From contig USJX01000117.1 of the NCBI GenBank assembly GCA_900555035.1, positions 1 to 5,929 of the forward strand: a DNA stretch of 5,929 nt, written 5' to 3'. The translations under genes and the position numbers were made by a program. Positions 1 to 5,881 of this stretch are shown here, piece after piece. The notes under the pieces are model-generated. The model was not told the DNA's origin. It worked only from the letters and a program-made list of their open reading frames with translations, and made no database searches. How positions within the stretch are numbered: the stretch's first letter is position 1; each line of letters opens with the position of its first letter. The stretch is from an uncultured Prevotella sp. GTDB lineage: Bacteria; Bacteroidota; Bacteroidia; Bacteroidales; Bacteroidaceae.

Positions 1-25
1 GGAGTGCTTTTACAAAAACATTTCG

Positions 26-33
26 TAATTTTG
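26..33 (+). promoter_or_regulatory. Bacteroidota-type -7 promoter element for the DUF5675 gene
   Basis: TAATTTTG matches the Bacteroidota primary sigma factor -7 consensus TAnnTTTG exactly and is followed by C, as is common. Transcription would begin near position 40 and give a leader of about 85 nt before the ATG at 125. The -33 element (TTTG-like, about 20 bp further upstream) would fall at positions 1-6, where the sequence is GGAGTG, so it is absent or degenerate. The call rests on the -7 match and its position before a gene. Confidence 0.55.
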
Positions 34-54
34 CACTTGCTTGTTGAATTCGCG

Positions 55-115
55 ACTATAAATTATAAACTATAAATTATAAAAACTGTAAACTATAAAT
101 TATAAACTGTAAACT
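55..115 (+). repeat. AT-rich short repeats in the DUF5675 leader
   Basis: The 14-mer ACTATAAATTATAA occurs three times without mismatch, at 55-68, 69-82 and 92-105. A second unit, AAACTGTAAACT, occurs at 83-94 and 104-115 and alternates with it. The block lies between the predicted transcription start and the ATG at 125, so it would be transcribed as an almost G-free, unstructured leader. Bacteroidota genes usually lack a Shine-Dalgarno sequence and favour A-rich unstructured start regions, so it may aid initiation. Copy number could vary by slippage. That role is inferred; the repeats are seen directly. Confidence 0.85.
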
Positions 116-124
116 AAAATAAGT

Positions 125-685
125 ATGGAGTTAGTTTTGAAGCGTATTGCGAAGAAGAATACTTACACCATTGGGCGTTTGTATATTCTGGAGGATGAGG
201 ACGTGGACCGCAAGGTGGTAACCAGTTACAACCAGGGGTTGAAGCGTGAGTTTCGTAATAGTTTTGATGTGCAGAAGTTGGGGACTGATACTTATTTCTG
301 CGACACCATGGAGCCTACGTGGCGCAATCTGCTGGGTGTGGAGCTGGAGCCTCAGCTGGTGGATGCCCGCCTGGGCAGGGTTTCAGGCAAGAAGGCTCAG
401 AAGATGAAGGGCCACACTGCCATCCCCGAGGGCACGTATCCCGTGCTCATCACGCCATCGCCCAGGTTCAGGCAGTGGTTGCCGTATCTGCAGGGTGTTC
501 CGAATTTTGAGGGCATCCGAATTCATGCCGGCAATTATCCCGACGATACCCAGGGCTGCATCCTGGTGGGTGAGAACAAGTTGAAGGGTATGGTTGTGAA
601 TTCCCGCATCTGGCTTCATCGCCTGATGAAGCGCATGGAGGAGGCGAGGGATAAGGATGAAAGCATCTGGATTACCATCATCTGA
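125..685 (+). CDS. DUF5675 family protein
   Basis: 186 residues, function unknown. I recognise the DUF5675 family from its block order: a leading LVLKR strand, FCDTMEP (residues 58-63, where homologues often have a TLED-like stretch), GHTAIPEGTYPV (96-107), then IRIHAGN (131-137) followed by DTQGCILVG (141-149). No signal peptide or membrane segment is visible, so a cytoplasmic protein is likely unless another factor exports it. The protein seems longer than typical family members, with extra charged sequence around residues 24-50 and 64-92. His134 and Cys145 resemble the His and Cys of L,D-transpeptidase active sites, but that is only a resemblance. Family members often occur in phage and integrated-element contexts, yet no phage gene is visible here. 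The ATG at 125 follows an A-rich leader and a good promoter, which supports this start. The gene converges on the minus-strand operon. Confidence 0.82.
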   Translation: MELVLKRIAKKNTYTIGRLYILEDEDVDRKVVTSYNQGLKREFRNSFDVQKLGTDTYFCDTMEPTWRNLLGVELEPQLVDARLGRVSGKKAQKMKGHTAIPEGTYPVLITPSPRFRQWLPYLQGVPNFEGIRIHAGNYPDDTQGCILVGENKLKGMVVNSRIWLHRLMKRMEEARDKDESIWITII

Positions 686-782
686 TGGGCAAACATGAGG
701 AGGGTGTGTGTCATTATTCATCGGATTACGCGGAATAAACGGAACCTTATCCGCCAGGTGTTCAGAAACTATCGTTAAGTAC
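686..782. other. Gene-free start of the convergent gap
   Basis: No credible gene, RNA or promoter is seen here. The only structure is a weak hairpin, 730-738 pairing with 747-754 (GCGGAATAA with TTATCCGC, one bulged A). It lies about 45 nt after the DUF5675 stop and has no T-run after it, so it is a poor terminator candidate. The remaining gap, from 783 on, is filled by the palindromic element and tandem array listed separately. Confidence 0.6.
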
Positions 783-960
783 CCCGCTAGGCGTTCCGAC
801 GGATTTGCAATCCGTCGTTAAAAAATGTTCGACCTCTTAAACCTGGGGATTTGTAATCCCCTTACCATTCTTGCTTGCTGCGGATTTCAAATCCGCAGGG
901 CGTAAATAGGTTGGGACATTTTTTAACGGCGGATTTCAAATCCGCCTAGCGCCTTGCGGG
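783..960. repeat. Nested palindromic element (REP/MITE-like)
   Basis: The ends form a long imperfect inverted repeat: 783-830 matches the reverse complement of 914-960 at about 40 of 48 positions with one gap, beginning CCCGC and ending GCGGG. The inner 12 bp (817-828, GTTAAAAAATGT, and 916-927) pair perfectly. Four hairpins lie within it: 797-817 (9-bp stem), 845-861 (7 bp), 878-898 (10 bp) and 928-946 (9 bp). All share the core GGATTTNNAATCC, at 801, 847, 882 and 931. Bases flanking the core differ between hairpins but stay paired (GAC/GTC, GG/CC, TGC/GCA, GGC/GCC). No reading frame lies inside. It could be a REP-type palindrome cluster moved by a RAYT transposase, a MITE, or a bidirectional transcript-end structure. 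No hairpin is followed by a U-run, so classical intrinsic termination is unlikely. No clear target-site duplication is seen. Confidence 0.75.
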
Positions 961-1061
961 CTTCTTTCCTAGCGCCTTGCGGGCTTCTTTCCTAGCGCCT
1001 TGCGGGCTTCTTTCCTGTCTGCCTTGCGGGTTCTTTCCTAGCGCCTTGCGGGTTACTTCTT
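947..1061. repeat. 23-bp tandem array, about five copies, overlapping the ABC-F 3' end
   Basis: Units start at about 947, 970, 993, 1016 and 1039. The first three are identical (TAGCGCCTTGCGGG followed by CTTCTTTCC); the fourth and fifth are diverged. The shared GCCTTGCGGG begins at 951, 974, 997, 1021 and 1043, giving spacings of 23, 23, 24 and 22. The first unit contains the right end of the palindromic element. The last contains the ABC-F stop codon (TTA at 1053-1055 on the plus strand) and the two lysine codons before it. The array therefore joins the mobile-looking element directly to the gene end, and its CTTCTTTCC segment resembles that gene's TTACTTCTT terminus. Confidence 0.88.
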
Positions 1062-2687
1062 CTCCAATTCCTGAAGGCTCTCCATTTTCTTCGACTCCAG
1101 GAATTCATAGATTCCGCACAGATGCTCACGAACACGGCCATGACCGAATTCATATACCTTGCTCACCAAACCATCCAGGAAGTCACGGTCGTGACTCACC
1201 ACGATCAGCGTGCCGTCGAAATCGAGCAGCGCCTGCTTCAGCACATCTTTTGTCTTTAAATCAAGATGGTTGGTAGGCTCATCGAGAATCAATAAATTCA
1301 CTGGCTCCAGCAGCAGCTTGAGAATGGCCAGACGGGTGCGCTCGCCTCCCGACAATACCTTCACCTTCTTGGTAGAATCCTCGCCGCCAAACATAAAGGC
1401 TCCCAGCAAATCGCGAATCTTATTTCTGATTTCTCCCTTCGCCACATCATCAATGGTCTGGAACACCGTAAGCTCGCCATCGAGCAAAGATGCCTGGTTC
1501 TGAGCAAAATAACCTATCTGAACATTATGTCCCAACACCAGTTTTCCCTCGTTCTGAAGCTGGCCCATGATGCATTTCACCAGTGTAGATTTACCCTCGC
1601 CGTTTCTTCCCACGAAGGCAATCTTGTCGCCACGCTCCACGGTGAGGTTCACGCCGCTGAATATCTTCTTGCCGTCAAACGACATGGCCACATCGCTCAT
1701 CTGCACCGGATAGGCACCGCTTCTCGGACTTGGCGGGAATTTCAGTCTCAGCCGGCTGGTATCCTCTTCATCCACCTCTATCAGTTCCAGTTTTTCGAGC
1801 ATCTTCACACGGCTCTGCACCTGGAAGGTCTTGGAGTATGTGCCCTTGAACCGCTCTATGAAATCCTTGGTCTCGGCTATCATCTTCTGCTGTTCCTCAT
1901 ATTTCTTCATCTGCTGCTCGCGGCGTTCCTTTCTGAGTTCCAGATACTGGCTGTAGGTGGCCTTGTAGTCGTAGATTCTGCCCATGGTTACTTCGATGGT
2001 GCGGGTGGTGATGTCGTCAACAAATTTCCTGTCGTGACTGATTACTACCACTGCCTTGGAACTGTTGATGATGAATTCTTCCAGCCAGCCGATGGATTCG
2101 ATGTCGAGGTGGTTGGTAGGCTCATCGAGGAGCAACACGTCAGGCGATTTCAGCAGCAGTTTGGCCAGCTCTATTCGCATGCGCCATCCTCCGGAGAACT
2201 CGCTGGTAGGGCGGTTGAAGTCGGAGCGTTCGAAACCCAAGCCGAGCAGCGTCTTCTCTACATCCTCCTCGAAATGCGTCATGTCGATGGCATAGAATTT
2301 TTCTGACAGGGAAGATACTTTTTCGATGAGCTGCATATAGTCGTCGCTATCGTAATCGGTGCGTGTGGTAAGCTCGTTGTTGATGCGGTCTATCTCCGCC
2401 TGCATCTCGTGCAGGTGGGCGAAGGCCTGACAGGTTTCCTCGAACACGGTGCGTCCGTCTTCGGTCATCAGGTGCTGAGGCAGGTAGGCGATGACGCAGT
2501 CTTTCGGGGCGGAAACGGAGCCACGGGTGGCTTTTCTCACGCCAGCGATGATTTTGAGCAGGGTACTCTTACCTGCGCCATTCTTGCCCATCAGGGCAAT
2601 ACGGTCCTTCTCGTTAATCTGGAAGGAAATGTCCTTGAATAGGGTGGTGCCGCCAAACTCGACGGTCAATCCATCTACTGTAATCAT
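1053..2687 (-). CDS. ABC-F family ATP-binding protein (ribosome-associated type)
   Basis: 544 residues with two ABC ATPase domains in one chain and no membrane segment, as in soluble ABC-F proteins. Domain 1 has Walker A GKNGAGKST (34-42), Q-loop Gln71, signature FSGGWRMR (164-171), Walker B LLLDEP (185-190) and switch His218. A charged, helical interdomain linker (about 240-325) corresponds to the P-site-tRNA-contacting segment of the family. Domain 2 has GRNGEGKST (360-368), Gln396, LSGGER (445-450), LILDEP (466-471) and His499. All catalytic residues are present, including both Walker B glutamates (Glu189, Glu470). The length is close to E. coli EttA and YbiT, without Uup's long C-terminal extension. 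Family knowledge suggests it binds the ribosomal E site and relieves stalled or slow translation; some relatives protect ribosomes from antibiotics, but nothing here points to resistance. It is the last operon gene, 56 bp after tcdA, with an A-rich leader at its ATG. Confidence 0.95.
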   Translation of the reverse strand: MITVDGLTVEFGGTTLFKDISFQINEKDRIALMGKNGAGKSTLLKIIAGVRKATRGSVSAPKDCVIAYLPQHLMTEDGRTVFEETCQAFAHLHEMQAEIDRINNELTTRTDYDSDDYMQLIEKVSSLSEKFYAIDMTHFEEDVEKTLLGLGFERSDFNRPTSEFSGGWRMRIELAKLLLKSPDVLLLDEPTNHLDIESIGWLEEFIINSSKAVVVISHDRKFVDDITTRTIEVTMGRIYDYKATYSQYLELRKERREQQMKKYEEQQKMIAETKDFIERFKGTYSKTFQVQSRVKMLEKLELIEVDEEDTSRLRLKFPPSPRSGAYPVQMSDVAMSFDGKKIFSGVNLTVERGDKIAFVGRNGEGKSTLVKCIMGQLQNEGKLVLGHNVQIGYFAQNQASLLDGELTVFQTIDDVAKGEIRNKIRDLLGAFMFGGEDSTKKVKVLSGGERTRLAILKLLLEPVNLLILDEPTNHLDLKTKDVLKQALLDFDGTLIVVSHDRDFLDGLVSKVYEFGHGRVREHLCGIYEFLESKKMESLQELEKK

Positions 2688-2688
2688 A

Positions 2689-2722
2689 TATTTCTTTTTC
2701 TTGTTTATTTCTTTTTCTTGTT
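2689..2722. repeat. 17-bp perfect tandem duplication before the ABC-F start
   Basis: TATTTCTTTTTCTTGTT occurs twice back to back, at 2689-2705 and 2706-2722, without mismatch. In the transcript this is a purine-rich leader (AACAAGAAAAAGAAATA twice) ending one base before the ABC-F ATG at 2687. It has no strong complement to the 16S rRNA tail but is A-rich and unstructured, as expected of Bacteroidota initiation regions. Confidence 0.85.
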
Positions 2723-2758
2723 AATTTTTATCGATTTTTCTTGTTATTTTTTATCGAT
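2712..2758. repeat. 23-bp tandem duplication spanning the tcdA stop codon
   Basis: The 24-mers at 2712-2735 and 2735-2758 differ at one base and share one base, so the period is 23. The right copy holds the last tcdA codons (Ile-Asp-Lys-Lys) and its TAA at 2744-2746; the left copy is non-coding and repeats them as ATCGATAAAAATTAA in the transcript. The left copy also overlaps the 17-bp duplication, so nearly the whole tcdA-ABC-F spacer is duplicated sequence. Confidence 0.85.
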
Positions 2759-3529
2759 GATATGGTTGATAACCATTCCTGCTATGGCCATGCCGAAGGT
2801 GGCGGTGATGTGGCAGAGCGAACCGTTGATCTGTGCCTTTGTAGAGCACGATTCGTGTTCCACCAGCTGCTGGTCGTCAGGGGCATCATTTACGCCCTGG
2901 TTCTGCATCGGCTTTTCCTCGCTATATACGCACTGGAATTTACGTCGAGGGAACGTTTTGTTTTTCTTGAATTTCTTTCGCAGTGCTCTGGCCAGCGGGT
3001 CGCCATCCACCTTCCAGAATTCAGCCTTTCTCACCATGAAGGGGTCGCGGCGCAGGGCGGCACCCATTGAAGAAATGAAGGTGATTTCCTTAGGCAGGGC
3101 GGTGGCACGGAGAATGAGATCTGCCTTGTCTTTCAGCGAATCGATGGCATCGATGATGAAATCGTATTCCTCCATGTGGAACTCATCGGCAGTTTCTGCC
3201 TGATAGATTTTCTGATAGGCGGTGATGTTGGCATCGGGATTGATTTCAAGCAGGCGTTCGCGCAGTGCATCCACCTTCACCTCGCCGATGGTGCGGCTTG
3301 TGGCCATCAGCTGTCGGTTGCAGTTGGTAACGCACACTCGGTCGCTATCCACGATGGTGATGTTGCGCACGCCGCTTCTTACGAGTCCCTCGACGCACCA
3401 TGATCCTACACCTCCGATACCGAAGATGAGTACGCGTGCCGATTGTATCTTTTCCAGATTATCTTTTCCCAGGAGCAGCTCTGTGCGTCGCTGCATTCCC
3501 CGTTCCATTGTTGTAATTTTATTTTCCAT
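2744..3529 (-). CDS. tcdA: tRNA threonylcarbamoyladenosine dehydratase TcdA (ThiF/MoeB-like E1 fold)
   Basis: 261 residues, close to the 268 of E. coli TcdA. The enzyme uses ATP to dehydrate and cyclise t6A37 of ANN-decoding tRNAs to ct6A, in the cytoplasm. Visible marks are RTELLLG (15-21) leading into the Rossmann nucleotide loop GIGGVGSW (37-44), acidic Asp61/Asp63, VCVTNCNRQ (65-73) with the conserved Asn-Arg-Gln, Lys85, and DAIDSLKDKADL (127-138) with Asp127/Asp130. These are followed by FQCVYSEEKP (198-207) and a closing GSLCHITATFGMAIAGMVI (236-254), the TcdA-type C-terminus. The GVGSWCVEGL and CVTNCNRQ wording favours TcdA over MoeB or ThiF, and no MoeD/ThiS-type gene is nearby. Residues 208-232 form a polar linker of low conservation. 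The start is uncertain: Met1, Met8 and Met12 all precede the conserved block; Met1 has the A-rich leader and overlaps the small frame upstream. The stop codon lies in a 23-bp duplication. Confidence 0.92.
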   Translation of the reverse strand: MENKITTMERGMQRRTELLLGKDNLEKIQSARVLIFGIGGVGSWCVEGLVRSGVRNITIVDSDRVCVTNCNRQLMATSRTIGEVKVDALRERLLEINPDANITAYQKIYQAETADEFHMEEYDFIIDAIDSLKDKADLILRATALPKEITFISSMGAALRRDPFMVRKAEFWKVDGDPLARALRKKFKKNKTFPRRKFQCVYSEEKPMQNQGVNDAPDDQQLVEHESCSTKAQINGSLCHITATFGMAIAGMVINHIIDKK

Positions 3530-3603
3530 TATTTGCTTGTCGTTTTATTCTTGTCTTTTAATTTCTTGTCTTTTAATTTCTTGTCTTTTAATTTCTGGTT
3601 CAT
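3529..3603 (-). CDS. Possible 24-residue lysine-rich small ORF bridging recD2 and tcdA
   Basis: An ATG at 3603-3601 overlaps the recD2 stop as ATGA. The frame stays open for 24 codons and ends at TAA (3531-3529), which overlaps the tcdA ATG as TAATG. The product has three perfect KLKDK repeats, starting at residues 4, 9 and 14, encoded by a 15-bp tandem repeat that keeps the frame, then a polar NKTTSK tail. Eleven of 24 residues are lysine. The stop-start overlaps at both ends are the classic geometry for translational coupling, so the frame could carry ribosomes from recD2 into tcdA even if the peptide does nothing. The counter-argument is that A-rich sequence encodes lysine by default and a 15-bp repeat stays open easily once one unit is open. 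I know no homologue. Confidence 0.3.
   Translation of the reverse strand: MNQKLKDKKLKDKKLKDKNKTTSK
3537..3595. repeat. 15-bp tandem repeat in the recD2-tcdA spacer
   Basis: TTGTCTTTTAATTTC occurs three times without mismatch, at 3551-3565, 3566-3580 and 3581-3595. A fourth degenerate 14-bp copy lies at 3537-3550. In the transcript it reads GAAATTAAAAGACAA. The ACAAGAAA junction also appears in the repeats before the ABC-F gene. Together with a few flanking bases it fills the whole 70-bp spacer. Confidence 0.9.
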
Positions 3604-5846
3604 TTCCGGTTTATTTCTGGTTCTGCTGCCATCATTGGCTGATTCTCAGGCACAATATACGGCTGATTCTCAGGCACAACATGCGGCTGGCTTCCTGGCG
3701 CAGCAAGCGGCTTTGCTTCAATCTCCCCACGCAATCTTTCTTTCAGCTTCGTGTTCCTGTTGCTCACCGTCAGATTTCTTATGGCGTAGGCGAGGGCTTT
3801 GGGCTGACCTATCAGCACGCAGATTTTCTTGGCTCTCGTAATGCCCGTATAGATAAGGTTGCGCTGGAGCATCACGAAATGGGTCATCAGTACGGGGATG
3901 ACCACGATGGGGTATTCCGAACCCTGACTCTTGTGGATGGTGGTGGCATAGGCCAAGGTCAGCTCATCCAGCTCCGTGGCCTCGTATTCTACCAGATGGT
4001 CTTCGAAAACCACGGAGATGGTGCGGTCTTCCATACATACCTTCTCCACGATTCCGATGTCGCCGTTGAATACGTTCTTGTCGTAATTATTCCTTATCTG
4101 CATCACGCGGTCGCCCTGCTTGTAGGTGGTTCCGCCACGGCTGATACCCAGGGTGGATGTGTTGAGCGCCTGCTGCAGCATCATGTTCAGATTGGCTGCT
4201 CCCACCACGCTTCTCTGCATCGGCGTGAGCACCTGGATATTGCTCAGGGGCTGATTGTAGGCCTTGGGCAGACGGTATTTTACGAGATTCACGATTTCCG
4301 TAGCCACCTGCTCCGGGTCTTCGTTCTTGATAAAGAAAAAGTCGGTCTGCTTGCCATTGCTCGTGTCAGGATAATATCCCTGGTTGATGGCATGGGCACT
4401 CATCACGATTCGGCTCGACTGCGCCTGCCTGAAGATGCGGGTAAGGCGGACTACAGGAATTTTCCCAGAGTCGATGATGTCGCGCAAAACGTTTCCGGCT
4501 CCCACACTCGGCAACTGGTCTATATCGCCCACCAGCACCAGGCGCATGTGCTCCGGAATTGCCTTCATCAGGTTATACATCAGGATGATGTCTATCATCG
4601 AGCATTCATCTACTATCAGTGCATCGCCCTCCAGCGGGTTCTCCTCGTTGCGCTTGTATCCGTCCTGCGGATTGAACTCCAGTAGGCGGTGGATGGTCTT
4701 GGCTTCCATGCCCGTGGCCTCGCTCATTCGCTTGGAAGCTCTGCCCGTAGGAGCCGCCAGGAGAATCTTCATTCCTGCCGTCTTGTAGGCTGTGATAATA
4801 CCTTGTGTTGTCGTGGTTTTTCCTGTTCCTGGACCACCCGTAAGCACCATCACCTTAGAGTGTACTGCCTGCTCTATGGCGGCTATCTGCACCTCATCGT
4901 ACTTGATGCCCGAAGCCTTTTCCATCGCCTTGATGTCGGCCTGCATATTGAAGAGGTTAGCCCCCTGACCATGCATCAGGGCGAGCAGTTTCTTAGCCGT
5001 TCCCCGTTCTGAATAATAGAAGGGTGGCAGATAGATGGCTTCGTTCTCACGGATGAGATTTTCGGAGGCTATCATCTCTGTGATGGCTTGCGTAATCGGC
5101 TCTCCGTCTGCTTCGAGCAGTTTCTTGGCGGCTTCTATAAGCTGCTCTTCTACAGCATATACATGCCCTTCGTTGGATAGTTCGTTTAAAGTGTAGTTAA
5201 TGCCGCTCTTGCAGCGTCTCAGGTCGTTTTTTTCATAACCCATCTTGCTGGCTATGCTGTCGGCAGTCTTGAAACCGATGCCCCAGATGTCATCGGCAAG
5301 CCGGTAGGGATTTTCCTTCACATTGTCGATGCTATCCTTGCCATACTGCCGGTAGATTTTGGCGGCATAGGCTGTGCTTACTCCATACTGCTGCAGGAAG
5401 ATCATCACGTTCTTGATGTCTTTCTGCTTTTCCCAACTGTCGCGTATTTTCTCTACACGTTTCTTGCCGATGCCGGGTACCTCGTAGAGTCGTTCTATGT
5501 CGTCTTCAATCACCTCGATGGTTTCGGTTCCGAACTTCTCCACTATCAGGTGTGCAAACTTGGGACCGATGCCTTTCACCAGTCCGCTGCCCAGGTATTT
5601 CTCGATGCCATATACGGTTGCGGGCATTACCTCTTCCCAGTTATCGCAGGCAAACTGCTGTCCGTATCGCTTGTCCATCTTCCATTCGCCATTGCACAGC
5701 AATACCGCTCCCACTGGAACATCCAGCAGGTTGCCCACCAGTGTAACCAGGTCGGAATATCCTTTCACCTTGACTCTCATCACGGAGTATCCGTTTTCCT
5801 GGTTCTGGTAGGTAATCCTTTCTACCACGCAGCGTATCTTGATCAT
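3600..5846 (-). CDS. recD2: RecD2-type (RecD-like/YrrC) ATP-dependent 5'-3' DNA helicase
   Basis: 748 residues, between D. radiodurans RecD2 (about 715) and B. subtilis YrrC (about 798). An N-terminal OB-like part (about 1-75) is followed by helix-hairpin-helix segments at KGIGPKFAHLIVEKFG (91-106), YEVPGIGKKRVEKI (121-134) and WGIGFKTADSIA (188-199), the RecD2 hallmark absent from RecBCD's RecD. The SF1B motor has Gln320, motif I GGPGTGKTT (337-345), Ia AAPTGRA (364-370), II DECSM (413-417), III GDIDQLPSVGAG (440-451), IV TRIFRQ (469-474), V HKSQGSEYP (638-646) and VI YTGITRAKK (666-674). All catalytic residues are present. RecD2 acts without RecBC, unwinding 5'-tailed DNA in repair and at stalled forks. 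A proline/glutamine tail with 8-residue repeats (713-736) follows the motor. It is the first gene of the operon; its TGA overlaps the ATG of a small frame. The ATG at 5846 fits the family's N-terminus, where an MIKIRCVVERITYQN-like strand begins the OB part. Confidence 0.95.
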   Translation of the reverse strand: MIKIRCVVERITYQNQENGYSVMRVKVKGYSDLVTLVGNLLDVPVGAVLLCNGEWKMDKRYGQQFACDNWEEVMPATVYGIEKYLGSGLVKGIGPKFAHLIVEKFGTETIEVIEDDIERLYEVPGIGKKRVEKIRDSWEKQKDIKNVMIFLQQYGVSTAYAAKIYRQYGKDSIDNVKENPYRLADDIWGIGFKTADSIASKMGYEKNDLRRCKSGINYTLNELSNEGHVYAVEEQLIEAAKKLLEADGEPITQAITEMIASENLIRENEAIYLPPFYYSERGTAKKLLALMHGQGANLFNMQADIKAMEKASGIKYDEVQIAAIEQAVHSKVMVLTGGPGTGKTTTTQGIITAYKTAGMKILLAAPTGRASKRMSEATGMEAKTIHRLLEFNPQDGYKRNEENPLEGDALIVDECSMIDIILMYNLMKAIPEHMRLVLVGDIDQLPSVGAGNVLRDIIDSGKIPVVRLTRIFRQAQSSRIVMSAHAINQGYYPDTSNGKQTDFFFIKNEDPEQVATEIVNLVKYRLPKAYNQPLSNIQVLTPMQRSVVGAANLNMMLQQALNTSTLGISRGGTTYKQGDRVMQIRNNYDKNVFNGDIGIVEKVCMEDRTISVVFEDHLVEYEATELDELTLAYATTIHKSQGSEYPIVVIPVLMTHFVMLQRNLIYTGITRAKKICVLIGQPKALAYAIRNLTVSNRNTKLKERLRGEIEAKPLAAPGSQPHVVPENQPYIVPENQPMMAAEPEINRK
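3637..3708 (-). repeat. In-frame 24-bp repeats encoding the RecD2 C-terminal tail
   Basis: Three tandem 24-bp units lie at 3637-3660, 3661-3684 and 3685-3708; the first two are nearly identical and the third is diverged. They encode PLAAPGSQ, PHVVPENQ and PYIVPENQ (RecD2 residues 713-736), an 8-residue P-x-x-x-P-x-x-Q period. The unit length keeps the frame, so copies can be gained or lost without truncating the helicase. The segment lies beyond motif VI and is probably disordered. Confidence 0.88.
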
Positions 5847-5881
5847 TTCTGAATATATTTATTGTATATAATATCACTAGT

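Noticed and set aside
383..721. Minus-strand open frame opposite the DUF5675 gene
   Set aside because: The plus-strand frame has recognisable family motifs and a promoter; the minus frame has neither.
730..754. Hairpin as an intrinsic terminator for the DUF5675 gene
   Set aside because: The stem has a bulge and an 8-nt loop, and no T-run follows it.
797..946. The four hairpins as classical rho-independent terminators
   Set aside because: On neither strand does a U-run directly follow a stem; the A6/T6 tracts at 820-825 and 919-924 lie on the wrong side for each outer hairpin.
783..1061. CRISPR array
   Set aside because: Repeats are tandem or palindromic without unique spacers of regular length, and no cas gene is nearby.
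977..1276. Plus-strand open frame starting in the tandem array
   Set aside because: Its start is repeat sequence and the rest is antisense to the ABC-F C-terminus; no independent support.
1527..2306. Plus-strand open frame (259 codons) opposite the ABC-F gene
   Set aside because: It is fully antisense to a gene with intact ABC motifs and has no motif or start context of its own.
1053..2687. ABC-F gene as an antibiotic resistance determinant
   Set aside because: Nothing in the linker or context distinguishes it from housekeeping ABC-F proteins; calling resistance would need a close match to a known resistance member.
3222..4685. Long plus-strand open frame (487 codons) opposite tcdA and recD2
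   Set aside because: It crosses two well-supported genes and their spacer on the other strand, shows no recognisable domain, and is rich in His, Val and Leu as expected of an antisense shadow.
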